This document shows positions 7,249-16,781 of a stretch of 64,000 nucleotides of DNA, piece after piece. The first letter of the stretch is position 1; every line of letters starts with the position of its first letter. The stretch spans positions 1 through 64,000 of the forward strand of contig NZ_VXCP01000045.1 in assembly GCF_011355085.1 (NCBI RefSeq), written 5' to 3'. The translations under genes and the position numbers were made by a program. Under the pieces are notes generated by a model. That model saw nothing but the letters and a program-made list of their open reading frames with translations, did no database searches and was not told the origin of the DNA. This DNA is from Pseudomonas akapageensis (GTDB lineage Bacteria; Pseudomonadota; Gammaproteobacteria; Pseudomonadales; Pseudomonadaceae).

Positions 7249-8760
7249 TCAACGTTGTCCGGGAAACGCATCTTCATCGCGGAACGGGAACCACCAGAAG
7301 TCCTGTGGCGAAGCGGCCGGGTCCATCATCACGAACTTGCTGTGACGGAAGTTATCCAGCCCCTCGGCACCCAGTTGCCGGCCCATGCCCGACTGCTTGC
7401 GCCCGCCGAACGGCCCCGCATCGTTGTCCAGCAATGGCGCGTTGACCCACACCATGCCCGCTTCCAGTTCGTGGCTGGCGCGCATGCTTTCTTCCAGGTT
7501 GGTGGTGTAGATGGTCGAACCCAATCCATAACGGGAGTCGTTGGACAGCGCAAGGGCTTCGTCGAGGTTGGCCACCTTGCAGATCGGCGCCACCGGCCCG
7601 AAGCTTTCATCCTGCATGATCTCCATGCCGGGTGCCACGCCGGTCAGGACCGTGGCTTCGGCGAACCAGCCCTTGTCCAGGCCACGGGGTCGGCCGCCGC
7701 CGGCACCGACGCGAGCGCCTTGCTCGATGGCCCGCTGCAGGATCCGCTCGTAGCGTTCGCGCTGAGCCCTGGAGGCCAGCGGCCCCATGTCGACCTTGTC
7801 CAGGCCATTTCCGACCCGAATCAGCCGGGTATGGTGGACCAGGCGCTCGACGAATGCATCGTAAACCGCTTCATGCACGTAGAAGCGCTCCGAGGAGGCG
7901 CACACCTGGCCGCAGTTGAGGAAGGCGCCGAAGGCCGCACCGCGCGCGGCGATATCGATGGGCGCCGAAGGCATGACGATGAACGGGTCGTTGCCCGAGG
8001 TTTCGATCAGGGTGCGCTTGTACTGCCCGGCGCATTCGCGGGCAATGCTGCGCCCGGTCTCGATCCCGCCGGTAAAGGCAACCATGTGCGTGTCGGCGTG
8101 GCGCACCAGTTGCTGGCCCACGTCGGCACCGCCGGTCAGCACCTGCACCAGGCCTTCACCCAGTTCGGCGAAGGCCTGGACGAATTGCAGGGTGGTCAGC
8201 GAGGTCAGCTCCGACGGCTTGATGATCACCGCATTGCCGGCCACCAGGGCGGCGGCGGCTTGCCAGCAGAGCAGGCACAGCGGGTAGTTGAAGGGCAGAA
8301 TCAGCACCACCACGCCCAGCGGTTCCTTCAGCGAGAAGTTGAACTGGCCATCGACCACGGGGCCCGCGACCCGGCCGATTTCATGCCGGCCCAGTTCCGC
8401 GTAGTAATCCACGGCGGTGGCCGACCAGGAGACTTCGTCGAAGGATTCCTTGTAGGTCTTGCCGATTTCACGGGTGAGCATTTCTGCATACAGCGGGCGC
8501 AACGTACGGATTTTCCCGGCCACTTCATGCATGGCTTCGGCCCGGTGCAGGCCGTTGACCCGGTTCCAGCGCTTCTGCGCCTGATTGGCGACGGCGACCG
8601 CACGGTCCACTTCTTCGCGGCTGGCTTCACTGAGCTGGCCGATGCACTGCTCGGTAGCCGGGTCGAGCACATCGTATCTGGCGTTGTTGGCGCCGACCTG
8701 CAATTGACCATTGATCCAGTGATGACCGCTGAGTTGGGCAAATTGTTCGAGAGCATTCAT
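7249..8760 (-). CDS. NAD(P)-dependent aldehyde dehydrogenase
   Basis: The 503-residue protein is normal in length for the ALDH superfamily. It shows the cofactor-binding segment (LILPFNYP, IIKPSELTSL), the general-base Glu in LIETSGND and the catalytic Cys in NCGQVCASSE. It would oxidise an aldehyde to a carboxylate in the cytoplasm. The substrate cannot be read from the sequence. It is the first gene of a leftward operon with a small membrane protein and an NCS1 permease. The 289 bases upstream, shared with the divergent sensor kinase gene, hold an A-rich stretch and a weak GGATC/GATCC inverted repeat but no operator I can assign. Confidence 0.9.
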   Translation of the reverse strand: MNALEQFAQLSGHHWINGQLQVGANNARYDVLDPATEQCIGQLSEASREEVDRAVAVANQAQKRWNRVNGLHRAEAMHEVAGKIRTLRPLYAEMLTREIGKTYKESFDEVSWSATAVDYYAELGRHEIGRVAGPVVDGQFNFSLKEPLGVVVLILPFNYPLCLLCWQAAAALVAGNAVIIKPSELTSLTTLQFVQAFAELGEGLVQVLTGGADVGQQLVRHADTHMVAFTGGIETGRSIARECAGQYKRTLIETSGNDPFIVMPSAPIDIAARGAAFGAFLNCGQVCASSERFYVHEAVYDAFVERLVHHTRLIRVGNGLDKVDMGPLASRAQRERYERILQRAIEQGARVGAGGGRPRGLDKGWFAEATVLTGVAPGMEIMQDESFGPVAPICKVANLDEALALSNDSRYGLGSTIYTTNLEESMRASHELEAGMVWVNAPLLDNDAGPFGGRKQSGMGRQLGAEGLDNFRHSKFVMMDPAASPQDFWWFPFRDEDAFPGQR

Positions 8761-9049
8761 GGCTGGTGCAGTTCCTTCAGTCGATGGAATGGCGCATCCG
8801 GCAGGCGCGGATGCACAAGAGGCAAACCAAGGTTATGCCGCAGCGGGTTCTGGGCTCTTTCAGGTTCCTGCTGGTTTTTATGCAATCTTGCGAATTGTTT
8901 TGCCAGCGTGATGGGAGGGCGCCAGAAATGGATCCAAAAAAATAGATCCTTCACGTTAATTTGGCGTCTTTATGTGGCAGCGAAACGGTAAAAATGAGTG
9001 GCTGATCTGCCAATTTTCGATTTGAGGCCGAGGTGCCGGGCGCAAGTCC

Positions 9050-11794
9050 ATGTATGATCCGCGCCCGTTTGTGTACAGGGTCCTGGATACCATGCGAGTA
9101 CCACGTGTCACTACCTACATTCGCAAGGGATCGCGACCGGAATTATTGATTTGGAGTGGCTGCCTGGCGCTGATCGTGCTGGTCGCCGGTCTGGGTAATT
9201 GGACCCTGTGGCGCGATTTTCAGGATCGGCAAAGCACGGCGAGCATGCGCACCCGGATCCTGGCAGCCGCCGTCGCCGGATACACGACAACGGCCCTGCA
9301 ACAACGGCGTCTGAGCATGGATGTGTTGGCTCGGCATTTGTCTGCTTTGCCCTGGCCGTTGGATGATGGCCAAACCCGCGAGGAACTGGAGCGGTTTGTC
9401 GATGCGGACCCGCAAAGAAATCCGCTGTTGGTGATCGCCGCGGGCCAGCGCTGGTCGTTGCCCGACCTTCCCGGGGGAGAACTCGAGCGACTGCCGGTGC
9501 AGCGTGTTGGCCCTTCGATCTGGTTCGCTGACCGTTTGCAGCTCAATGGCAAATCCTGGCTGCCCGTATTTCGTCGCTATCGTCATCCAGACGGCGAGTG
9601 GTTCACCGTCGGCGCCCTGGTGCCGCTGGAGGCGGTTCAGGGTTTTATCGAAAGCCTCGGCTTGCCATCGAATCTACCCATTACCCTATTGGACTTTCAG
9701 GGCCGCATCTATGTGCAGCGCGGGCCGGTGCCCCAGCAGGCGCTCGCGCCGGATGACGACGGTTTGCTGCGTCTGGAGGGAGAGGGTGTGCGGGGCACGT
9801 TGCTCGCCCGCAAGTCGGTGCCCGACTACCCGCTGCAAGTGGTGGTCGCCCGTTGGCCGGACGAGTACCTGGCGTCCTGGTATCAGCAAAAGCGCCTGAC
9901 CTTGATCGCCGTCCTCGTCTCGATTCTGGTAATCCTGGGCCTGGCTGCAGGGATGGCATCGTCCTGGCGGCTCCTGGCTCGCAGCGAGCGACGCTATCGT
10001 CAGTTGTTCCAATCGATCAACGACGGGGTTCTGCTGGTCGGCCGATCAGGCGTGCTGGAGGCCAACGCGCGTGCAGCCGAGTTGTTCGGCGTCAGTTCCG
10101 GCGCCTGCCTTGAAAAACAGAAGCTGCTTGATCTCTGTATGCCCTACCAGGCAGACAACAGGCCGGCGCGCCATTGGCTTGCGCAGTTGCAAGTGGAGGT
10201 GGAGCGAGGTTCCGAACTGTTCACCACTCTGAAGTTCAAGCGTCTGGATTCGTCCGGCGAGTTCGAGTGCGAGGTGCATCTATCGCCGATCCGGTTGGGT
10301 CGCACCGTCTATCTGCTGGTGTGCATGCATGATATCTCGGCCCGGCGCAAAGCCGAGGACGAGCTTCAGGTGTCGCGGCAGAAACTGCTGGAGGCACAAC
10401 TCATTGCGGGGCTGGGCGTGTGGTCCTGGGAGGCGGGTGCCGGGCATGTCATCTGGACGGATGGCTGCGCGCGCATTTTCGGCATGCCGGCCGATGTCAG
10501 TGAATTCTCGCTCAACGACTTTATCGAGAGCATCGTGGTCGAGGAGCGCGCAGACGCCATCGAGGCCTTCCAGCAGGCATTGCGCGGAGAGCGCCTGGAC
10601 ATCGAGCTGCATATCAGGCGGCCCGATGGCGACCTGCGCAATGTGCAGTTTTGCGGGGTACTGCGCCAGCATGACGGCAACCCGCAGTTGTTGGGGGCGA
10701 TGCACGATGTCACGGCGCAGAAACGCGTGGAGCGCCGCTTGAGCGAGCGCGAGCGGCATTCCCGCGAGCTGGTCGAGATGCTGCCCGAAGGGCTGCTGAT
10801 CCATCGCAACAAGAAAGTGATTTTCGCCAACGCCGCGGCCGCCAAACTCTTCGCGGCAGAGTCGGCGTCGCAGCTGGTCGGCCTGGATATTTTCGACCTG
10901 ATCGATGCCAGCTCCACCGAGCAGGCGAAGTCCGAGATCGAATTGATCCTCGGCCCGGATTACACCCCGGTGTTTCTACCGCGTCGCTATCGTCGCCTGG
11001 ACGGCACCTGTTTCGATGTTGAAATGGCCGCTCAACGGTTGTTCATCAATGGCCAGGTGTGCGCGCAGGTGGTGATCCGCGATGTCACCGAGCAGCGTTT
11101 GCTGCAGCATGACCTGGAAGCGGCCAACGACCGCTTGCAGCGGCTGTCCCGGCAAATCATCGAAGTGCAGGAGCGCGAGCGCCACCACCTCGCCCGTGAG
11201 TTGCATGATGATGTGGGGCAATTGCTGACCTTCATCAAGATCAGCGCCGCCGGGGTGCAGCGCCATCTTGACGGCGAGCAGGAGCAGCGCCAGGCGGCGT
11301 TGGTGAGGATTGCCGACGAAGCACTGAGCAAAGTGCGGGACCTTTCGCGTATGTTACGTCCGGCACAGCTCGATGGCCTGGGCCTGGTGGCGGCCATGCG
11401 CTGGCAGGTGGAAAACTTCCTGCCGCAGTTGCCCGATGGCGTCAGTTGCCGGCTGTATCTCGCCGAGCTGGAACCGCGTCCGGACCCTTGCCTGGAAATT
11501 TCCCTGTTCCGGATATTCCAGGAGGCCTTGAGCAATGTGCTCAAGCACGCCAATGCCAGCCTGGTCGAGGTGCATCTTGAGCGGCGTGATGGCAAGGTTG
11601 AACTGAGTATCCGTGACAATGGGCAGGGTTTTGACGCCACGGCAGCGTTGCAGAGCGGCAAGGGCATGGGATTGATGGGCATGGCCGAACGGGCCAGGCT
11701 CGCAGGAGGTGAGTTCAGGCTGAACTCAAGCCAGGGTAGCGGTACGCAGATAGGGGTAGGCATCCCGGAACACAATAATAGCGAGATGGGGTGA
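9050..11794 (+). CDS. Membrane sensor histidine kinase, three PAS domains, HisKA_3
   Basis: The protein has up to 914 residues. The start is uncertain: the ATG at 9050 or 9092, neither with a strong ribosome site. Membrane spans at about residues 34-56 and 283-305 enclose a periplasmic sensory region. Three PAS-like domains follow (about 315-435, 445-560, 570-690), then a HisKA_3 dimerisation helix with the phospho-His in ARELHDDVGQL (about residue 718) and a HATPase (FQEALSNVLKHAN, RDNGQGFD, GKGMGLMGM). Its stop overlaps the start of the response regulator (TGATG), so it is a NarL-type two-component pair. The position next to the chemosensory operon is suggestive. Confidence 0.9.
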   Translation: MYDPRPFVYRVLDTMRVPRVTTYIRKGSRPELLIWSGCLALIVLVAGLGNWTLWRDFQDRQSTASMRTRILAAAVAGYTTTALQQRRLSMDVLARHLSALPWPLDDGQTREELERFVDADPQRNPLLVIAAGQRWSLPDLPGGELERLPVQRVGPSIWFADRLQLNGKSWLPVFRRYRHPDGEWFTVGALVPLEAVQGFIESLGLPSNLPITLLDFQGRIYVQRGPVPQQALAPDDDGLLRLEGEGVRGTLLARKSVPDYPLQVVVARWPDEYLASWYQQKRLTLIAVLVSILVILGLAAGMASSWRLLARSERRYRQLFQSINDGVLLVGRSGVLEANARAAELFGVSSGACLEKQKLLDLCMPYQADNRPARHWLAQLQVEVERGSELFTTLKFKRLDSSGEFECEVHLSPIRLGRTVYLLVCMHDISARRKAEDELQVSRQKLLEAQLIAGLGVWSWEAGAGHVIWTDGCARIFGMPADVSEFSLNDFIESIVVEERADAIEAFQQALRGERLDIELHIRRPDGDLRNVQFCGVLRQHDGNPQLLGAMHDVTAQKRVERRLSERERHSRELVEMLPEGLLIHRNKKVIFANAAAAKLFAAESASQLVGLDIFDLIDASSTEQAKSEIELILGPDYTPVFLPRRYRRLDGTCFDVEMAAQRLFINGQVCAQVVIRDVTEQRLLQHDLEAANDRLQRLSRQIIEVQERERHHLARELHDDVGQLLTFIKISAAGVQRHLDGEQEQRQAALVRIADEALSKVRDLSRMLRPAQLDGLGLVAAMRWQVENFLPQLPDGVSCRLYLAELEPRPDPCLEISLFRIFQEALSNVLKHANASLVEVHLERRDGKVELSIRDNGQGFDATAALQSGKGMGLMGMAERARLAGGEFRLNSSQGSGTQIGVGIPEHNNSEMG

Positions 11795-12441
11795 TGGGCG
11801 TGAGCAGTCGAATCGTACTGGTGGACGATCACACGCTGGTGCGTGCGGGAATCCGGGTATTGCTGGAAGAGTGGGGGTATTCAGTGGTGGCCGAAGGCTG
11901 CGATGGCGATGACGTCGAGCGTCTGATCAAGCAGCACCGGCCGGACGTCCTGCTCATGGATATCAGCATGCAGCGCTTGTCGGGTCTCGAGGCACTCAAG
12001 CAATTGCGCGTCAACTGGCCGGCATTGCCGGTGATCGTGCTGTCCATGCATGACACCCGCGATTTCGTCGTCAAGGCCATGCAGGAAGGGGCTTCGGCCT
12101 ACCTGCTCAAGGACGCCGCCGAGGTCGAGCTGCGCCTGGCGCTCGAGGCCGTGCTCCATGGCCACCGCTACTTGAGCCCGAAGGTTTCCGGGCGAGTCAT
12201 CGAAGCCCTGAACACCCCGGGCGGCCCGGCCGAAGAGGCCACCCTCACGGCCCGTCAGCGTGAAGTGCTCTACTGGCTGGCCAAGGGCAAGACCAACAAG
12301 GAGGTGGCCTACCAGCTCGACCTCAGCGTCAAGACGGTCGATGCCCACCGTGCGCAACTGATGGCGCGCCTGAACATTCGCGATCTTGCCGGCCTTGTGG
12401 TGTACGCCATCCGCCAGGGCATCCTGGCGCTCGATGAGTAG
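11794..12441 (+). CDS. NarL/LuxR-type response regulator
   Basis: The 215-residue protein uses the ATG at 11794, which shares its A with the kinase stop; a GTG at 11791 is possible. The receiver domain has acidic residues D11-D12, the phospho-acceptor D56 (VLLMDIS) and a conserved Lys in YLLKDA. The C-terminal helix-turn-helix is LuxR-type (LTARQREVLYWLAKGKTNKE, LDLSVKTVDAHRAQLMARLN). It is phosphorylated by the adjacent kinase and acts as a DNA-binding regulator. A TAGGTA-N4-TACCTA palindrome just downstream, before the chemosensory operon, is a candidate target. Confidence 0.93.
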   Translation: MGVSSRIVLVDDHTLVRAGIRVLLEEWGYSVVAEGCDGDDVERLIKQHRPDVLLMDISMQRLSGLEALKQLRVNWPALPVIVLSMHDTRDFVVKAMQEGASAYLLKDAAEVELRLALEAVLHGHRYLSPKVSGRVIEALNTPGGPAEEATLTARQREVLYWLAKGKTNKEVAYQLDLSVKTVDAHRAQLMARLNIRDLAGLVVYAIRQGILALDE

Positions 12442-12508
12442 ATCTACGAGTCGGGCCATCGCGTGCCCGGCTCTCGCCTTGTTGCCGAACGAGATCGGCA
12501 AAGCTTTA

Positions 12509-12524
12509 TAGGTAGTTTTACCTA
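12509..12524. promoter_or_regulatory. TAGGTA-N4-TACCTA palindrome upstream of the chemosensory operon
   Basis: This perfect 16-bp dyad (TAGGTA GTTT TACCTA) sits about 155 bases before the receptor start, in the only sizeable gap between the response regulator and the chemosensory operon. Dyads of this size with a 4-base spacer are usual for NarL-type regulators. A TAGACT at about 12571 could be a -10 element. The assignment is inferred. Confidence 0.45.
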
Positions 12525-12679
12525 GTCGTCCCCCGTAATTGGCTCGTAGTCGACCGCGCCCCAACCCCTCTAGACTGAACGACGGTGACGTGGCCCTGTG
12601 CCATCACTCTGGGTTTTCCTGTCCGTGCCGTTCGTGCATGCAGGGGTTCGCGCTAAAAAAAGAGTCATGGGGTACCTTG

Positions 12680-13807
12680 ATGAAACCGAATCCGACGCGC
12701 GACCAGGCGCATAACCCCTGGGTGTTGGCAGCGGGTTTGCTGGTGACATCACTGATCTGCCTGGCCGTGGCGCCGGCGTGGTGGCAGGCCGGGCTTGCGG
12801 CCATCGGGCAAGGCCTGTTGCTGTGGTGGTATTGGCAGCGGCCCATCAACGCAAAGGTGGAACCGATCACCTCCCTGGCCGACGAAGACTGCTCGGCCGA
12901 ACTGCGGACCTTGCGCACCTTGCTGTCGAGCATACTGCCGCTCTGGGAGAAACAGGTCGAGCTGGCCCGTACCCAGACTGAAGATGCCGCCGGCGGCCTG
13001 ACCGAAAAGTTCGTTGCCATGAGCCGCCAGGTCGGCGAAACCATCTCCCTGAGTGCCGATGGCGACAGCCATGACAGCGTCTTCGAAGTCATGCGTGGCG
13101 CCCAGGTGGAGTTGCCCAAGGCGGTCAGCGCACTGGATGAAACCCGTGCCGAACGGGAGCACTTCCTGAGCGAAATTCACGAGCTTGGCCACTTCGTCGA
13201 CGAGCTGTTCAGCATGGCCGAGGACGTCGCCAAGATCGCTTCGCAAACCAATCTGCTGGCCCTCAATGCAGCCATCGAAGCGGCCCGCGCCGGTGAGTCC
13301 GGGCGCGGCTTTTCGGTGGTGGCCGACGAGGTGCGCAAGCTCTCGACGATGTCCGGCGAGACCGGTGCACGCATCACCGAGAAAGTCCGGATCATGGGCG
13401 GCACCATGCGTGAGCTGGTCGCCCAGGCCAGCCGGGTCGCCGAAGTCGAACAAGGCAAGATTCGTGAAGCCGAAGGCATCGTCAACCAGGTGCTCGACGA
13501 GCTGGCCCATGGCATTTCCCAGCTGGAGCAGCGTATCGGCCTGCTGCAGGGCTCCAGTCGCGAAGTGGAGCACACGGTCAATCAGGTGCTGGTCGATCTG
13601 CAGTTCCAGGATCGAGTCAGCCAGATCGTCTCGCACACTGTCCTGGACATGCGCCGCCTGCAAGAGCGTCTGCATGACGTCACGCAACTGGAGAGCAAGG
13701 CCTGGCTGCAGAACCTGGAGTCCAGCTACACCACCCTTGAACAAACGCGCCTGCACAGCGGTGATTCGCGCCCTCAGGTTGAAGCGTCTTCGGTGACCTT
13801 TTTCTAA
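12680..13807 (+). CDS. Methyl-accepting chemotaxis-type signal transducer without large sensor domain
   Basis: The 375-residue protein is taken from the ATG at 12680 (MKPNPTRDQ); an in-frame ATG at 12638 is an alternative. Two closely spaced hydrophobic segments (about residues 12-50) serve as the anchor, with no periplasmic ligand domain between them. The cytoplasmic part carries the conserved signalling hairpin (SQTNLLALNAAIEAARAGES, GRGFSVVADEVRKLS). It heads the chemosensory operon and may sense a cytoplasmic or membrane cue. Confidence 0.88.
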   Translation: MKPNPTRDQAHNPWVLAAGLLVTSLICLAVAPAWWQAGLAAIGQGLLLWWYWQRPINAKVEPITSLADEDCSAELRTLRTLLSSILPLWEKQVELARTQTEDAAGGLTEKFVAMSRQVGETISLSADGDSHDSVFEVMRGAQVELPKAVSALDETRAEREHFLSEIHELGHFVDELFSMAEDVAKIASQTNLLALNAAIEAARAGESGRGFSVVADEVRKLSTMSGETGARITEKVRIMGGTMRELVAQASRVAEVEQGKIREAEGIVNQVLDELAHGISQLEQRIGLLQGSSREVEHTVNQVLVDLQFQDRVSQIVSHTVLDMRRLQERLHDVTQLESKAWLQNLESSYTTLEQTRLHSGDSRPQVEASSVTFF

Positions 13808-13842
13808 TCCTCTCTCCCAGCTCGAAGTAAAGAGACAACTCC

Positions 13843-14211
13843 ATGGCAAAAACAATTCTGATCGTCGACGACTCCAGCAGTTTTCGGCAAGTGGTGGGCA
13901 TCGCGCTGAAGACCGCCGGCTACAGCGTGGTCGAGGCCTGTGATGGCAAGGATGCGCTGGGCAAGCTCGATGGTCGCAAGATCAACCTGATCGTTTCCGA
14001 CGTGAACATGCCGGTCATGGACGGCATCACCTTCGTCAAGGCAGCCAAGCAGCTGCCGGCCTATCGCTTCACCCCGGTGATCATGCTGACCACCGAAGCC
14101 GGCGAGAGCAAGAAGAGCGAAGGCAAGGCCGCCGGCGTGCGTGCCTGGGTGGTCAAGCCGTTTCAGCCGCCGGTCCTGCTCGATGCTGTCTCCAAACTCA
14201 TCCTGCCCTGA
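13843..14211 (+). CDS. cheY: CheY-like single-domain response regulator
   Basis: The 122-residue stand-alone receiver has acidic residues D9-D10, phospho-acceptor D53 in LIVSDVNMP, a conserved Thr in IMLTTEAG and Lys in WVVKPF. It is expected to be phosphorylated by the CheA encoded two genes downstream. The cluster contains no flagellar gene, so the output may be motility or another process such as type IV pili or cyclic-di-GMP. Confidence 0.93.
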   Translation: MAKTILIVDDSSSFRQVVGIALKTAGYSVVEACDGKDALGKLDGRKINLIVSDVNMPVMDGITFVKAAKQLPAYRFTPVIMLTTEAGESKKSEGKAAGVRAWVVKPFQPPVLLDAVSKLILP

Positions 14212-14223
14212 GGAACCTGCGCC

Positions 14224-14562
14224 ATGGCGGTTATCGTTCAGCGTGAAGAAGATGCGAGTCACTGCCTAGGTATCACCGGCGAACTGAATATCTACAGTGC
14301 CGCCACGGTGCTACAGGAGTTGCTGCAGGCCCTGGAGGCCCACCGGCAACTGGAAATCGGCCTGGCCGGCGTCGATGACTTCGACACCGCCGGCGTTCAG
14401 CTGTTGCTGATGCTAAAACGCGAGGCCGCGCGCCAGGACAAGCCATTGACCTTCGTCCAGCATTCGGCGGCCGTGCGTGAAGTGCTCGATCTGCTCAATC
14501 TGGTCGCCGAGCTGGGCGACCCGATGGTGATACCGCTCGAAGACGGGGAATGCTTATCGTGA
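14224..14562 (+). CDS. STAS-domain protein of the chemosensory operon
   Basis: The 112-residue protein is preceded by GAGGA. It has the STAS/anti-sigma-antagonist fold pattern (ITGELNIYSAATVLQELLQA, then VDDFDTAGVQLLLMLKREA). The position that is a phosphorylatable Ser in SpoIIAA-like proteins reads FDTAGVQ, so a Thr is available. It overlaps the CheA start by GTGA. STAS proteins occur in some alternative chemosensory clusters, where they probably act as a scaffold or phosphorylation switch. Confidence 0.85.
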   Translation: MAVIVQREEDASHCLGITGELNIYSAATVLQELLQALEAHRQLEIGLAGVDDFDTAGVQLLLMLKREAARQDKPLTFVQHSAAVREVLDLLNLVAELGDPMVIPLEDGECLS

Positions 14563-16733
14563 ATCTGGACAGTGCACGCGGTGCGTTGGTGCAAGAAGGG
14601 CGCGAGTTGCTGGCGGCGATGGAGGAGGCGCTGCTGGCGATAGAAACCGAAGGCTATACCGAGGAGCGGGTCAACGCGATTTTCCGGGCGGCCCATACCA
14701 TCAAGGGCTCGGCCGGGCTGTTCGGCCTGGAATCACTGGTCAATTTCACTCACGTGGCCGAGAGTCTGCTCGATCGGGTGCGTACCGGCGAGCTGTTCGT
14801 CGAAGGGGCCATGCTCTCGCTGCTGCTGACCTGCGGCGATTACATCGGCAGCCTGCTCAGCGCCGTGGAAATCGGTACCGAAGCCCAGGAGCCCGACGAG
14901 GCACTGCGTGCCTGGTTGCTGACGCAATTGCAGGAATACCTCGATGGCACCGCCAGCGATACTGCGCAGGAAGTAGCCCCCTTCGACGAGCCGTATGCCA
15001 GGGTCGATGTGCTGCAGGGCGAGCCCGTGAGCAGCGATCTCTGGCACCTGTCCTGGCGTTTGTCGCCCGAAGTGCTGCGCAACGGCATGGACCCCCTGTC
15101 GTTCCTGCGTTACCTCGGCAAGCTGGGACGCATCGTCTACCTGCATACCATCACCGATCGCTTGCCTGCGTTGGGTGATTTCGAAGCCGAGGCCTGCTAC
15201 CTCGGTTTCGAGCTGGAGTTCGAGTCCAATGCCAGCCGGCAGGAAATCGAGAGTGTGTTCGAGTTCGTGCTCGAAGACTGCCTGCTGCGTATTTTACCGC
15301 CACACAGCCAGATCGAAGAATACCTGCGCCTGATCAGGGAGCTGCCCGAGTCACCGCAGCGCCTGGGCGAAATCCTGCTGCAGAGTGGCGCGCTCACCCC
15401 CAATGAACTGGACCAGGTGCTGACCCGCCAGCATGCCGAACCCCAGCCGGCACCACCGCTCGGGACGCTGTTGCTGGAAAGCCAGCTGGTGCCGCAACCG
15501 GTGGTGGCGGCGGCCTTGAGCAAGCAGAAGCAAGTGGAAGACAAGCGCAACCACGAGCAAGTGTTCATCAAGGTCGAGGTGGGCAAGCTCGACCAGTTGA
15601 TCAACCTGGTCGGCGAACTGGTGATTGCCGGCGCGGCAACCAACCTGCATGCCCTGCGCCGCGACATGGACATGGTCGAGGAAGCGGCCCAGGCCATGTC
15701 GGTGTTGGTCGAAAGTATTCGCGATGCCTCATTGAGCTTGCGCATGGTGGCCATCGGCGAAGTATTCCAGCGCTTCCCGCGCGTCGTGCGGGACATTTCC
15801 AAAGAACTGGGCAAGGACATCCAGTTGCTGGTCACCGGCGCCGACACTGAATTGGACAAGTCCATGGTGGAGCGGCTCGCCGACCCCCTGATGCACATCG
15901 TGCGCAATGCCATGGACCATGGAATCGAAACGGCCGAGGAACGTCTGGCCAGCGGCAAGGTAGCCAGCGGTTCGCTGCGCCTGAATGCCTACCACGAGTC
16001 CGGCAGCATCGTCATCGAAGTCAGCGACGACGGCCGTGGCCTGGATCGTCAGCGCATCCTCGACAAGGCCTTGCAGCGTGGCCTGGTGCAACCCGATCAG
16101 TCACTCAGCGATGCCGAAGTGTATCGCCTGATCTTCGAGCCCGGTTTTTCCACCGCCGAGCAGGTCACCAACCTTTCCGGTCGGGGCGTGGGCATGGACG
16201 TGGTGCGCCGCAACATCGAACTGCTGCGCGGTGAAGTGGAAGTCCTCAGTGAATTCGGCCGGGGCGCCACGGTGCGCATCCGCCTGCCGCTCACCCTGGC
16301 GATCATCGACGGCTTTCAGGTGATGGTGGGCGACGAGCATTTCGTGCTGCCGCTGGAACAGGTGATCGAATGCGTCGATCTGCCGCCCCAGGAAGGCCGG
16401 CACCACTTGATCAACCTGCGTGGCGAGCCCTTGCCGTTTCTGCGCCTGCGCGAACTGTTCAACATCGGTGGGCGTGCTTCGGGACGCGAAAGCCTGGTGG
16501 TATTGCAGCACGGCAACAGCCGGGCAGGGGTGGTGGTGGATCAGTTGGTGGGTGAGTTTCAGGCGGTGATCAAGCCCCTGGGCATGTTGTTTCAGAAAAG
16601 TCGAGGTTTGAGTGGCTCGACCATCCTCGGGGATGGCCGGGTGGCCCTGATCCTGGATGTCGCGAACCTGCTCCAGCGTGCCAGTGCGTTATCGGTCGGA
16701 ACACCGGTGCGTGTGAGTGCCGGTGGGGCCTGA
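14559..16733 (+). CDS. cheA: Chemotaxis histidine kinase CheA
   Basis: The protein has about 724 residues. The GTG at 14559 overlaps the STAS stop (GTGA) and has GGGGA at good distance; the ATG at 14550 is an alternative. The N-terminal Hpt domain has phospho-acceptor H46 in RAAHTIKGSAG. A long middle region of about 300 residues contains a further globular segment, then the P3 dimerisation helix (LDQLINLVGELVIAGAAT), the HATPase (HIVRNAMDHGIE, VSDDGRGLD, LSGRGVGMDVV) and a CheW-like P5 domain. It phosphorylates the operon's CheY and CheB. Confidence 0.95.
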   Translation: MNLDSARGALVQEGRELLAAMEEALLAIETEGYTEERVNAIFRAAHTIKGSAGLFGLESLVNFTHVAESLLDRVRTGELFVEGAMLSLLLTCGDYIGSLLSAVEIGTEAQEPDEALRAWLLTQLQEYLDGTASDTAQEVAPFDEPYARVDVLQGEPVSSDLWHLSWRLSPEVLRNGMDPLSFLRYLGKLGRIVYLHTITDRLPALGDFEAEACYLGFELEFESNASRQEIESVFEFVLEDCLLRILPPHSQIEEYLRLIRELPESPQRLGEILLQSGALTPNELDQVLTRQHAEPQPAPPLGTLLLESQLVPQPVVAAALSKQKQVEDKRNHEQVFIKVEVGKLDQLINLVGELVIAGAATNLHALRRDMDMVEEAAQAMSVLVESIRDASLSLRMVAIGEVFQRFPRVVRDISKELGKDIQLLVTGADTELDKSMVERLADPLMHIVRNAMDHGIETAEERLASGKVASGSLRLNAYHESGSIVIEVSDDGRGLDRQRILDKALQRGLVQPDQSLSDAEVYRLIFEPGFSTAEQVTNLSGRGVGMDVVRRNIELLRGEVEVLSEFGRGATVRIRLPLTLAIIDGFQVMVGDEHFVLPLEQVIECVDLPPQEGRHHLINLRGEPLPFLRLRELFNIGGRASGRESLVVLQHGNSRAGVVVDQLVGEFQAVIKPLGMLFQKSRGLSGSTILGDGRVALILDVANLLQRASALSVGTPVRVSAGGA

Positions 16734-16781
16734 CAGTGATCGTAGTCAATTGAATTCAATTTGGGTCATCGGAGAAACGTT

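Noticed and set aside
7255..8991. 578-residue plus-strand ORF opposite the aldehyde dehydrogenase
   Set aside because: It lies antisense to an enzyme with intact catalytic motifs. It is His/Gln/Gly-rich shadow composition typical of high-GC DNA.
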